NCBI GenBank assembly: GCA_964586425.1
Contig: CAZPHI010000052.1
Location: forward strand, 1 to 14,572
Source: CAZPHI01 sp964586425
GTDB lineage: Bacteria > Bacillota > Clostridia > Lachnospirales > Lachnospiraceae
Direction: 5' to 3'
DNA length: 14,572 nt
This document shows, one piece after another, positions 1 through 7,150 of this stretch (positions are counted from its first letter, which is position 1; every line of letters starts with the position of its first letter). Under the pieces are notes generated by a model. That model was not told the origin of the DNA and made no database searches. It worked only from the letters and a program-made list of their open reading frames with translations. Position numbers and translations under genes: made by a program.

Positions 1-66
1 GTCTGCGGGAACAGAAATCCCTTGCTGACCGTTGCCTAACTGCCTGCGGGAATCTTTTTCCTAACA
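1..66. other. Intergenic window edge, no gene recognised
   Basis: This short stretch is visibly richer in G+C than the rest of the window. It holds a 9-base direct repeat, CTGCGGGAA, at 3-11 and 44-52. Short reading frames run off the left edge but show no recognisable protein motif. It may be the end of a neighbouring feature cut by the window. Nothing further can be supported. Confidence 0.3.
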
Positions 67-87
67 AAAGCCCATTTTACGGGCTTT
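67..87 (-). terminator. Likely rho-independent terminator of rlmD
   Basis: Perfect 7-bp inverted repeat AAAGCCC / GGGCTTT (67-73 and 81-87) with a 7-base loop. It starts immediately after the rlmD stop codon at 88-90. On the minus strand the stem ends in TTTT but then runs into GTTAGG, so the U-tract is short and termination may be partial. Confidence 0.5.
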
Positions 88-1458
88 CTAAGCCTTGCGA
101 CTGAGCAAACAAACACTCTCCACATGCACCGTTCCTGGGAACATGTCCACGCATCTCACTTTCTCAACCTTATACCCCTTCTCCTGGAGCATCACCAAAT
201 CTCTCGCAAGACTTGTTGGCTTACACGAGATATAAACCATGCGGTCAACGCCAAAATCGATGATTTTCTCCAACGCCTTTGGGTGAATGCCATCGCGTGG
301 TGGATCAAGTACGATTAGGTCCGGAACAGTTCCGATATCATCAATGCATTTTAACACATCACCAGCGATGAATTCACAATTGTTAAGACTGTTAAGTTGG
401 GCATTCTGCTTTGCTGCCTCAACTGCCTCTTCAATAATCTCAACACCAATAACACGCTTAGCAACAGGTGCTAAAACCTGTGCGATTGTTCCTGTTCCAC
501 TGTATAAATCAAAGATAACCTTCTCATTAGTGTCACCAATGTAATCCCTTGCAACTGAGTACAATACCTCTGCTCCGAGCGAATTAGTCTGGAAGAATGA
601 GAAAGGGGTTATCTTGAATACTAATCCAAGAATTGATTCATAGAAATAATCCTGTCCAAAAAGGATTGTTGTTCCTTCATTCTTAACCACATCAGCCACA
701 CTGTCGTTATTAGTATGTAAAAAGCCGACAATATCTCCCTTAAGCTGAAGTTTCTTGAGTTTATCTGCAAGTGATGTCAAATTATAATCAATCTGTGTTG
801 TTGTAACCAGGTCAACTAGTATCTCTTCAGTTTTAGCAGCTTTTCTGATAAGAAGATGCCTTAAGTAGCCTTCATGTGTCATCTTGTGATAGTAAGGAAT
901 TTCTTCCTCTTGAAAATGCTGTAACACACAGTTAAGTATTGTAGTAAAATCTTTATCCACAATTCTGCAGTCTGAAACAGTCACAATATCATATGTACTG
1001 TTTCTTTTATGCATTCCCAATGCAAGTGGACCATCCTTAATCTCATCGCCAAAAGAAAATTCCATCTTGTTACGATACATTTCCTTCTTTGGACTTCCTT
1101 CAATGCCCTCAAAATCATATTCTGACTTGATTACTTCATCAAGCATCGTTTTAACCTGTCCACTTTTAAGTGCTAACTGAGCATCATAATCCATGGTCTG
1201 GTAAGTACAGCCGCCGCATAATCCAAAATGCTTACATGCCTCATGGTTTTCCTCAGGTGCCTTTTCTACTACTCCTATAAAGCGGCCTTCGCATTTGCCC
1301 TTACGAACCTTATTAACCATGAATTCTACTTTTTGTCCCGGAATAGTATTCTTTACAACTATCTTCTCTCCATCATCAGTTATTACAATTCCTTTATTAG
1401 GAAAATCTACTCTGCTTACAAGTCCTGTACCAAAATCGCCTTTTTTCACTACTACCAT
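88..1458 (-). CDS. rlmD: 23S rRNA (uracil-5-)-methyltransferase, RlmD/RlmCD type
   Basis: Cytoplasmic SAM-dependent enzyme that adds a 5-methyl group to uridine in 23S rRNA (family sites U1939 and, in Gram-positive RlmCD, also U747). The 456-residue protein has a TRAM RNA-binding domain at about 1-65. Iron-sulfur cysteines are C75, C81, C84 and C164, in the family spacing. The SAM loop is DLYSGTGT (about 317-324), followed by the LDPPRDG motif (about 384-390). The nucleophile is C412 in SCKPTSLARD, and E447 in HVESVC is the expected general base. All key residues are present, so it should be active. The ATG has poor SD spacing. The GTG three codons downstream (start 1449) lies 5 bases after AGGATGG and may be the true start. 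The gene lies 40 bp downstream of the 153-residue membrane protein gene and is probably co-transcribed with it. The family is certain; RlmD versus RlmCD specificity is not. Confidence 0.93.
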   Translation of the reverse strand: MVVVKKGDFGTGLVSRVDFPNKGIVITDDGEKIVVKNTIPGQKVEFMVNKVRKGKCEGRFIGVVEKAPEENHEACKHFGLCGGCTYQTMDYDAQLALKSGQVKTMLDEVIKSEYDFEGIEGSPKKEMYRNKMEFSFGDEIKDGPLALGMHKRNSTYDIVTVSDCRIVDKDFTTILNCVLQHFQEEEIPYYHKMTHEGYLRHLLIRKAAKTEEILVDLVTTTQIDYNLTSLADKLKKLQLKGDIVGFLHTNNDSVADVVKNEGTTILFGQDYFYESILGLVFKITPFSFFQTNSLGAEVLYSVARDYIGDTNEKVIFDLYSGTGTIAQVLAPVAKRVIGVEIIEEAVEAAKQNAQLNSLNNCEFIAGDVLKCIDDIGTVPDLIVLDPPRDGIHPKALEKIIDFGVDRMVYISCKPTSLARDLVMLQEKGYKVEKVRCVDMFPGTVHVESVCLLSRKA

Positions 1459-1498
1459 CCTATCTGAAACATTTTCACGCTTCTTGTTATATAGTCAT

Positions 1499-1960
1499 TT
1501 ACTTCATATTCTTCTTAAGTCTTTCAAGTTCGTCATCTGCAGAATAGTCACCAGAACGTCCTCTGCCTTTTGATGAGCCATCGCCATCCTTCTTAAACAA
1601 TACTCTTGCAACAAGCGCCATACCACCAAATATAAGGAAAAGATATAATATCCATTCATATAAAGTAACTGCTGTCAGTCTAATTGTTGTGCTCTGAATA
1701 ACTGCCGCAATAATAACAAGAATACCAAGAACTGCTACCACCTTACCAGGGAATGAATTCTCCATTGCGAACATCATCACAACACCAATAATGAATGGAA
1801 CCACAACAAGTCCCGAATTAAGCCATGATACACCAAATAAGCCCATTCCTCCGAAGAAGCCTGTACTAACAATAACCTTTGATGAGAACAGGTAAAGCCC
1901 TACTGCGAGCATAGCCAATCCACCAAAAAAATAAAATAATTCATTTTTTTCTTTTTTCAT
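1499..1960 (-). CDS. Conserved polytopic membrane protein with PspA-like C-terminal tail
   Basis: I do not recognise a named family. The 153 residues form four or five hydrophobic segments (about 9-25, 29-47, 49-66, 72-90 and 101-119). A hydrophilic tail rich in Gly, Ser and Lys follows. The last residues, 142-152 (DDELERLKKNM), match the C-terminal tail of the PspA encoded at 7151-7849 (DDELAALKAQM). With the psp-type cluster about 3 kb upstream on the same strand, this suggests a membrane partner that shares a binding tail with PspA; that is inference. The SD is GGAG at 1973-1976 with a long 12-base spacer. No convincing promoter is seen, and the gene sits just after the terminator at 2020-2066, so read-through may feed it. 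rlmD follows 40 bp downstream. Confidence 0.75.
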   Translation of the reverse strand: MKKEKNELFYFFGGLAMLAVGLYLFSSKVIVSTGFFGGMGLFGVSWLNSGLVVVPFIIGVVMMFAMENSFPGKVVAVLGILVIIAAVIQSTTIRLTAVTLYEWILYLFLIFGGMALVARVLFKKDGDGSSKGRGRSGDYSADDELERLKKNMK

Positions 1961-2019
1961 TTTATATTATTTCTCCAATCTGTATTTTAATAATATGTCC
2001 TATATAATATATCTTACCT

Positions 2020-2066
2020 AAAAAAAGAGCTACTACACCACTCTTTTATATAAGGTGTACTAGCTC
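2020..2066 (-). terminator. Rho-independent terminator
   Basis: The minus strand carries GAGCTAGTACACC and its near-perfect complement GGTGTAGTAGCTC (arms 2054-2066 and 2027-2039, one mismatch in 13). The loop is about 14 bases, followed directly by seven T residues (2026-2020). This is a textbook intrinsic terminator 30 bp after the stop codon of the small acidic-tail protein. It separates that gene, and any pcrA read-through, from the downstream membrane protein and rlmD. Confidence 0.9.
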
Positions 2067-2096
2067 AATACTAACTACAATAGTTAAATCACTGAT

Positions 2097-2345
2097 TTAC
2101 TTCTCAGCAAAATCTTCGTCATCTGAAAAATCATCATCAAAATCGTCATCAAAATCATCTTCAAAATCTTCAAGATAATCTGGTGTAAAATATCTGTATA
2201 CTGCATAAGCAATACCTGCAACTGCTGCAACTGCACCAATTATAGCAAGAACCCATACGATCTTATTAGACTTCTTAGGCTCCTCATTCTTCTTGAGAAT
2301 TTCATTTAACTTACTGTTAGCTAAGATTTCATCTAATTTGTTCAT
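2097..2345 (-). CDS. Small single-pass membrane protein with Asp/Phe-repeat acidic tail
   Basis: 82-residue protein of unknown function. The ATG at 2345 is chosen because AGGAGG (2353-2358) lies 7 bases upstream; a TTG at 2363 would precede that SD and is unlikely. Residues 1-27 are polar and helix-prone (LDEILANSKLNEILKK). Residues 29-50 are one transmembrane helix rich in Ala, Val and Ile. Residues 57-80 are a strongly acidic tail built from repeats of D-D/D-F such as DDFDDDFDDDFSDD. By the positive-inside rule, Lys residues before the helix (KKSNK) would put the N-terminus in the cytoplasm and the acidic tail outside, but the R/Y after the helix makes this uncertain. It has its own extended -10 promoter upstream and a strong terminator downstream, so it can be expressed as a single gene. 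Confidence 0.8.
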   Translation of the reverse strand: MNKLDEILANSKLNEILKKNEEPKKSNKIVWVLAIIGAVAAVAGIAYAVYRYFTPDYLEDFEDDFDDDFDDDFSDDEDFAEK

Positions 2346-2390
2346 GTTAAATCCTCCTGTCAAATTATAATAAAAATATCTGCTAGTTGT

Positions 2391-2399
2391 ATTATAACA
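2391..2399 (-). promoter_or_regulatory. Extended -10 promoter for the small acidic-tail membrane protein
   Basis: The minus strand reads TGTTATAAT: a perfect TATAAT (2396-2391) preceded by the TG of an extended -10 element at 2399-2398. There is no good -35 hexamer at the right distance, but the upstream DNA (2400-2430) is very AT-rich. The expected transcript start is near 2384, about 40 bases before the ATG. Confidence 0.65.
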
Positions 2400-2448
2400 C
2401 CTTATTATTTAATTTACTACTATTTTTATCAATAGCCACTTATAAAAT

Positions 2449-4821
2449 TTATACTCTTCTTAATCTTGCGAATGACGCAAACATCTTACGTATCCCTCTT
2501 TCACCAAAATCAACTGTCACTTCATAATCTCTTCCAGCATCCACAATACTTGTAATCTTGCCAATTCCGAACTTGACATGCTTTACATTATCGCCAATTT
2601 CATAGCCCAAACCAGTGCTCCCACCTGATGTACCCGCTTTGCTTCCAGATACTCCACCTTCAACTAATGCGCCATTACCACTTCCGTCATGAGTATTAAT
2701 TGGTGGCTTCTTTATCTCGAATATGTCCATTGGAAATGCTTTACCGAAACCAACGCTTCCATTGCCACTTGAACTATATCTGCTCATTGCCTGCTTTGTC
2801 TTATTCTTATAGGATTTGTCTGATGAACCTATATCATCATCATCTCCACCAAAAGAAATCCTTGATTTACTGTAGCCTGAACTAGTATTAGCCGTTTCAA
2901 GTAATTCCTTTGGAATCTCCTTCACAAATCTTGACACCTTGTTAGCCTGTGTCTCACCTCGTATCATACGAAGCTTAGCAGCGCTGATTTTAAGTTCTTT
3001 CTTGGCTCTTGTAATACCAACATAGCACAATCTTCGCTCTTCTTCCAAATCTGATTTGTCATCAGATGTAATTGACATATATCCAGGGAATAACCCATCT
3101 TCAAGTCCCGGCATATATACAATTGGGAATTCAAGCCCCTTAGCACTATGTAAAGTCATGAGCATAACCTTTTCATTAGATTCATCAAGATTATCAATAT
3201 CAGCAACAAGTGCAACTTCTTCAAGGAAACCGCTAAGAGTTCCTCTTCCATCCTCGCATGATTCCTGATAGCTTACAATCTTGTTAATGAATTCGTCGAT
3301 ATTTTCCTGACGCTGCTCAACCTCTTCTGGCGTGTCACTCTCAGCAAGATATTCCATATAATGAATATCCTCTAAGATACCCTCAACCAATTCCTGTACC
3401 GTTACATGTGCTTTCTTTGCTCTAAGCACTTCCATATAAAGCACAAATGGTTTAATCTTTGCTGCACCCCTGCCAAGTGTTGGGATGTATTCAGCATTTT
3501 CAAGAGCACCAAAGAAGGTATCTCCAGATTCGTCCGCAAACTGCTGGACTCTCTCAATTGTTGTCGCACCAATTCCACGCTTTGGCACGTTAATTATTCG
3601 CTTGGCAGCCTGACTGTCTCTTCCATTATCAATCGTCTTAAGATATGCTAGAATATCCTTGATTTCTTTTCTCTGATAGAAGTTGACGCCACCAAACACC
3701 CTGTAAGGCACATTATTTACAACGAATTTTTCTTCAAGACTTCTTGACTGCGCATTAGTTCTGTAGAGAATGGCAAAATCATTGTAATTCCAGCCATCTC
3801 GAACCTTTGCCTTAATATCATTAACAATGCCATCTGCTTCTCTATATGCATCGTCATACAAGGTAAATGTTATCTTCTCTCCAGCCTCATTGTCTGTCCA
3901 TAAGGATTTGTCTTTTCGGCCAAAATTATTCTTAATTACACCATTGGCTGCATCAAGAATTGTCTGTGTTGAACGATAATTCTGTTCCAGCTTAATAACC
4001 TTAGCACCAGGATATGTATCCTCAAAATTGAGAATATTACCAATATTGGCACCTCTAAACTTATAGATTGACTGGTCATCATCACCAACAACACAAAGAT
4101 TCTTATATCTGTCTGCCAAGAGACTAATAAGCTTAAACTGCGCTGTATTAGTATCCTGATACTCATCTACCATTATATATCTAAAACGCTCCTGATATGA
4201 TTCAAGAACATCTGCATTCGTCTTAAAAAGCTCAACGGTCTTAACAATCAAATCATCAAAATCAAGTGCATTACTCTGTTTGAGTATTCTCTGATATTCC
4301 TTATATACCTGTGCTATTCTACGCATATTATAGTCGTTAGCAGCATTTTTCTCCATAATCTCTGGAGTCGTAAGTTCATCCTTGGCAGACGAGATAGCGC
4401 TCATTATAACTCTTTCCTTAAGCATCTTAGTATCAATATTAAATTTTTTACAAACTTCCTTAATAACACTTTTCTGGTCATCTGTATCATATATTGTAAA
4501 ATTGGTATCATAACCAATCCTATCTATATACCTTCTAAGAATTCTAACGCATGTTGAGTGAAAAGTGCTTACCCATACATTGTCAGCTCCCATTGAGACA
4601 ACACGGTCAACTCGTTCTCTCATCTCACCTGCTGCCTTATTGGTAAATGTTATCGCGAGAATATTCCATGGGTTAACCCCTAACTCTTCTATAAGATAAC
4701 ATATTCTATGAGTCAGCACTCTTGTCTTACCAGAGCCTGCTCCCGCTAATATCAGAAGCGGTCCTTCTGTATGAAAAACCGCTTCCTTCTGACAATCATT
4801 TAATGTGTCGTATATACTCAT
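2449..4821 (-). CDS. pcrA: ATP-dependent DNA helicase PcrA (UvrD/Rep family)
   Basis: 3'-5' SF1A DNA helicase of the Gram-positive PcrA type, acting in nucleotide excision repair, removal of RecA filaments and clearing of transcription-replication conflicts. All helicase motifs are present: Q-motif Gln near 11, Walker A AGAGSGKT (26-33), Ia TFTNKAAGEM, II DEYQD (219-223), III GDDDQSIYKFRGA (246-258), IV QNYRS (280-284), V TLHSAKGLE (556-564) and VI YVGITRAKKE (600-609). A Gly/Ser-rich linker of about 100 residues (645-745) leads to a C-terminal Tudor-like domain (about 746-790), which in this family contacts RNA polymerase. At 790 residues it is longer than typical PcrA (about 740), because of the linker. 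GGAGG lies 4 bases before the ATG. The gene starts 27 bp after the SPFH gene, so it is probably co-transcribed with the pspA cluster. No terminator is visible after it. Confidence 0.96.
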   Translation of the reverse strand: MSIYDTLNDCQKEAVFHTEGPLLILAGAGSGKTRVLTHRICYLIEELGVNPWNILAITFTNKAAGEMRERVDRVVSMGADNVWVSTFHSTCVRILRRYIDRIGYDTNFTIYDTDDQKSVIKEVCKKFNIDTKMLKERVIMSAISSAKDELTTPEIMEKNAANDYNMRRIAQVYKEYQRILKQSNALDFDDLIVKTVELFKTNADVLESYQERFRYIMVDEYQDTNTAQFKLISLLADRYKNLCVVGDDDQSIYKFRGANIGNILNFEDTYPGAKVIKLEQNYRSTQTILDAANGVIKNNFGRKDKSLWTDNEAGEKITFTLYDDAYREADGIVNDIKAKVRDGWNYNDFAILYRTNAQSRSLEEKFVVNNVPYRVFGGVNFYQRKEIKDILAYLKTIDNGRDSQAAKRIINVPKRGIGATTIERVQQFADESGDTFFGALENAEYIPTLGRGAAKIKPFVLYMEVLRAKKAHVTVQELVEGILEDIHYMEYLAESDTPEEVEQRQENIDEFINKIVSYQESCEDGRGTLSGFLEEVALVADIDNLDESNEKVMLMTLHSAKGLEFPIVYMPGLEDGLFPGYMSITSDDKSDLEEERRLCYVGITRAKKELKISAAKLRMIRGETQANKVSRFVKEIPKELLETANTSSGYSKSRISFGGDDDDIGSSDKSYKNKTKQAMSRYSSSGNGSVGFGKAFPMDIFEIKKPPINTHDGSGNGALVEGGVSGSKAGTSGGSTGLGYEIGDNVKHVKFGIGKITSIVDAGRDYEVTVDFGERGIRKMFASFARLRRV

Positions 4822-4848
4822 GTATCCTCCAAGCCTTATCAGCCAAAT

Positions 4849-5862
4849 TTATATAAGCTTATTGCCACATTCTGGGCAGAATTTTGAGCCATTAGTTGGT
4901 GTACCACAGTTAGGGCAGAACTTAGGGATTTTAGCTTCGCCACCTGCATTATTGGCCTGCTGTCCAGCATTATTAACGTTATTCATGTTATTAGCATTGT
5001 TCATGTTATTAGCATTATTAACGTTATTAACATTGTTCATCATCTGCTGTCCCATCATCATTCCCATCTGCATATTAACCATATCAGCACCTATTGATGA
5101 TGATGAGCCACCTTTAGACATAGCATCTGTCATAGCAAACTGAGAATATCTATTCATATCACCTACCATTGACTGTGAAGCAGCTTTGTTCTGCATCTTC
5201 TGAACTTCTTCTGGATATGAGAAGCTGGAAATTGTAAAATCAGTGATTGTAAGACCAAGCTTAACCATCTGCATATCAAGATCATCTTTGATACCTGCAG
5301 CGATATCGAATGCATTAGCCTGGAGATTGAACATATCCTTGCCTTCCTTTGATATCCATTTCATCATAAGCTGGTCAAGAACAGCAACAACTCTTTCCTT
5401 AACATCATCAACCATATACTGTTTCTTAATACCTGCTACTTTGTCAATTAAGCAAAGGTAATCAGATATCTTGAAGCTGAATGTACCGAATGATCTGATT
5501 GGCATACCGCCAGGAAGATTAGGTGTTGGGATAGAGATTGGATTCTTAGTACCCCATTTTACCTGAAATTCCTTTGTATTAATGAATAAAACTTCTGCTC
5601 TTACACCACTGTTAAAGCCAAATTTGAAGCCTTTAAGTGATGAAAGGAATGGAATAATCTCTGATTCAATATCGAAGCTTCCTTCATTCTCGAAGATACC
5701 TTCAACTTTTCCATTATACATAAATATTGCATCCTGACCCTGTCTTATAATAAGTCGGCTGCCTTTTTTTATCTCTCTGTTAGTCCATTTCCAGAAGATT
5801 ATATCATCTCTGTATTCTTCCCATTCTACTACATTAGCAAATTGTCCGCCAAATAAACCCAT
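4849..5862 (-). CDS. ydjI: YdjI-like SPFH-domain protein with C-terminal zinc ribbon
   Basis: Homologue of B. subtilis YdjI, an SPFH protein that helps tether PspA to the membrane. The N-terminus (NVVEWEEYRDDIIFWKW) and the central SPFH region, about 20-225 (including PNLPGGMPIRSFGTF and EGKDMFNLQAN), follow YdjI closely. There is no transmembrane helix, so recruitment through the YdjG-like partner is expected. Residues 226-275 are Met/Ser-rich. Residues 276-298 are an Asn-rich repeat (NNV/NNA/NNM). The C-terminus is a zinc ribbon with C316, C319, C329 and C332 (CPNC...CPEC). AGGAGG lies 7 bases before the ATG and overlaps the TAG stop of the upstream ydjG-like gene, so the two are likely translationally coupled. 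Automatic annotation often calls this family 'virion core protein', which is misleading. Confidence 0.9.
   Translation of the reverse strand: MGLFGGQFANVVEWEEYRDDIIFWKWTNREIKKGSRLIIRQGQDAIFMYNGKVEGIFENEGSFDIESEIIPFLSSLKGFKFGFNSGVRAEVLFINTKEFQVKWGTKNPISIPTPNLPGGMPIRSFGTFSFKISDYLCLIDKVAGIKKQYMVDDVKERVVAVLDQLMMKWISKEGKDMFNLQANAFDIAAGIKDDLDMQMVKLGLTITDFTISSFSYPEEVQKMQNKAASQSMVGDMNRYSQFAMTDAMSKGGSSSSIGADMVNMQMGMMMGQQMMNNVNNVNNANNMNNANNMNNVNNAGQQANNAGGEAKIPKFCPNCGTPTNGSKFCPECGNKLI
4970..5041 (+). repeat. Imperfect 9-bp tandem repeat inside the ydjI-like gene
   Basis: Eight consecutive 9-base units of the form TTRTTMRYR (for example TTATTAACG, TTATTCATG, TTATTAGCA, TTGTTCATG) encode the Asn-rich linker between the SPFH domain and the zinc ribbon. 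TTATTAACG and TTATTAGCA each occur twice. As the unit is a multiple of three, unit gain or loss would change linker length without a frameshift. Confidence 0.8.
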
Positions 5863-5873
5863 CTCTATTCCTC

Positions 5874-7043
5874 CTAGTTTTCAATTAATATATCATCATA
5901 TGCTACCTGCACATTTGAATCTGAATCATACATACACTCGATTCTCTGATTATCATTATAGCTAACCTTATTATTCTTCTTACCTGTCATACTCTTAATT
6001 CCAAAGAAAGCTGCAATTGCAAGAATAATCAAAAGAATAATAGCAGCGATTTTGGCAGGGCTCTTAGGATATTCGCCCTTAATCTCACCGTTCTGTCCAT
6101 TAACAAGAACTGTATAATTCTTATCTTTATATGAATATGATGTTGCATATACAGGACACATAATATGTTTGAATGTCTCATTATCGTAACGAACATTCAG
6201 ATGAATATCCTTTGCCTCATCATAACGTCTTCTAATATCATTAGCTGCCATGCTGTGCAGCTGTGAATTCATCTCTGATACAGCCTGATTATGTGCTGTT
6301 GACAAATCAACAGTATATGTCTCTGATAGATATCCGCTAAAATATTCAGGTGAATATGATGCCACTTCATGAGTATCATAACTATCTACGCCTCTAACCA
6401 GTGATGCTTTCATATTACTTGTTGCTTTAATAAGTAAATCATCAAAGAAATGATCAATTCTGCCACTTGTATGATACCAGTCTGTCACAGTTCTTGTCTG
6501 AGTATTACCATCTTTGTCTTTATAATGTTCAGTTCTATGCTTACCACCCATACCAGTGTAAGATGCATGCGTATCGGCATCGAATGTCCAGAAAGGTATG
6601 TATCTTCCTGTAATTCCACCTTGCTGATATAAAGCCTTAAGTTCCGAAGGAGCAAGATGTCTCTTCTTAATCCATCCACCAAATATCTCCTGAACTTTAT
6701 TCTTATCAATTTTAAATGGTATTACGCCATCCGGAATGATTGCTTCCTCCTGCTTATCAGAAAGTACATATCCGGAACCACAATATGGGCACTTAACTGC
6801 TGTTGAATCTTTGTCAACTTCAATTGTTGCTCCACATCCACTACAAACCATAGTGCTTGACGTCTTCTCTGTTACCTTGTATGTATTAAGTGCAGATGCT
6901 GTAAATGTATGTTCTTCTACATCTGCTGCGTTATTATCAATTTGAATTGTTGTGTCACAATTAGGACATCTCAGTGTCTGAGTTTTGGCATCAAATTCCA
7001 TTATGCCGCCACAGTTTTCACAACGATAGTTCTTTTCATCCAT
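5874..7043 (-). CDS. ydjG: YdjG-like zinc-ribbon membrane protein of the Psp system
   Basis: Homologue of B. subtilis YdjG, which with YdjH forms the membrane platform for PspA and YdjI. Two N-terminal zinc ribbons are visible: C8/C11 with C26/C29, and C67/C70 with C85/C88. They are followed by a soluble domain (about 100-335) ending in the typical YVLVNGQNGEI-like segment, here NYTVLVNGQNGEIKGEYPKS. A single transmembrane helix lies at about 340-357 (IAAIILLIILAIAAFFGI), and a 30-residue polar tail follows. Databases often mislabel this family as PriA helicase or TFIIB-type; no helicase motif is present. The start codon has only a weak SD of its own (ATAGG). A short reading frame with a strong SD ends two bases upstream, so initiation may depend on coupling. 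The ydjI-like start follows the stop after 11 bp. Confidence 0.85.
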   Translation of the reverse strand: MDEKNYRCENCGGIMEFDAKTQTLRCPNCDTTIQIDNNAADVEEHTFTASALNTYKVTEKTSSTMVCSGCGATIEVDKDSTAVKCPYCGSGYVLSDKQEEAIIPDGVIPFKIDKNKVQEIFGGWIKKRHLAPSELKALYQQGGITGRYIPFWTFDADTHASYTGMGGKHRTEHYKDKDGNTQTRTVTDWYHTSGRIDHFFDDLLIKATSNMKASLVRGVDSYDTHEVASYSPEYFSGYLSETYTVDLSTAHNQAVSEMNSQLHSMAANDIRRRYDEAKDIHLNVRYDNETFKHIMCPVYATSYSYKDKNYTVLVNGQNGEIKGEYPKSPAKIAAIILLIILAIAAFFGIKSMTGKKNNKVSYNDNQRIECMYDSDSNVQVAYDDILIEN

Positions 7044-7045
7044 TA

Positions 7046-7081
7046 TTAGTACCTATTACCCTTCTTTTCTTTTAAATACAC
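7046..7081 (-). CDS. Possible 11-codon leader ORF ahead of ydjG-like gene
   Basis: A GTG at 7081-7079 lies 8 bases after a perfect AGGAGG (7095-7090) and opens a reading frame of 11 codons (MYLKEKKGNRY). It ends in TAA at 7048-7046, two bases before the ydjG-like ATG. The SD lies in the 3' arm of a long hairpin. No other start codon is suitably placed for this SD, while the ydjG-like gene lacks a strong one. The sequence arrangement is seen directly; translation and coupling are inferred. Confidence 0.4.
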   Translation of the reverse strand: MYLKEKKGNRY

Positions 7082-7086
7082 AAGAA

Positions 7087-7130
7087 GAACCTCCTACGCC
7101 TTATGAATACGCATAAGATGAAAGAGGTTC
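7087..7130 (-). promoter_or_regulatory. Long imperfect hairpin between pspA and ydjG-like gene
   Basis: In the minus-strand transcript, GAACCTC (7130-7124) pairs with GAGGTTC (7093-7087), and CTTATG (7117-7112) pairs with CATAAG (7105-7100) around a 6-base loop. The middle is bridged by U-G, U-A, C-G and U-G pairs. The 3' arm contains most of an AGGAGG. The bases after it (TTCTTCTTGTG region) are only moderately U-rich. It could be a partial terminator that lowers ydjG/ydjI/pcrA relative to pspA, an RNA-stability element, or a hairpin that hides the ribosome-binding site. Confidence 0.65.
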
Positions 7131-7150
7131 ATATAATCAATGTACTAATT

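Noticed and set aside
2400..2448. CTATT/AATAG hairpin after pcrA as a terminator
   Set aside because: Only 5 bp, AT-rich, and not followed by a U-tract.
4805..5143. 112-codon plus-strand frame with Leu/Ala/Thr repeats
   Set aside because: It is a shadow of the Asn-rich 9-base repeat in the ydjI-like gene on the minus strand and lacks an SD.
5874..7043. Annotation of the zinc-ribbon membrane protein as primosomal helicase PriA or a TFIIB-like factor
   Set aside because: There is no Walker A or other helicase motif. Two zinc ribbons, a soluble domain and one transmembrane helix in a psp operon fit YdjG.
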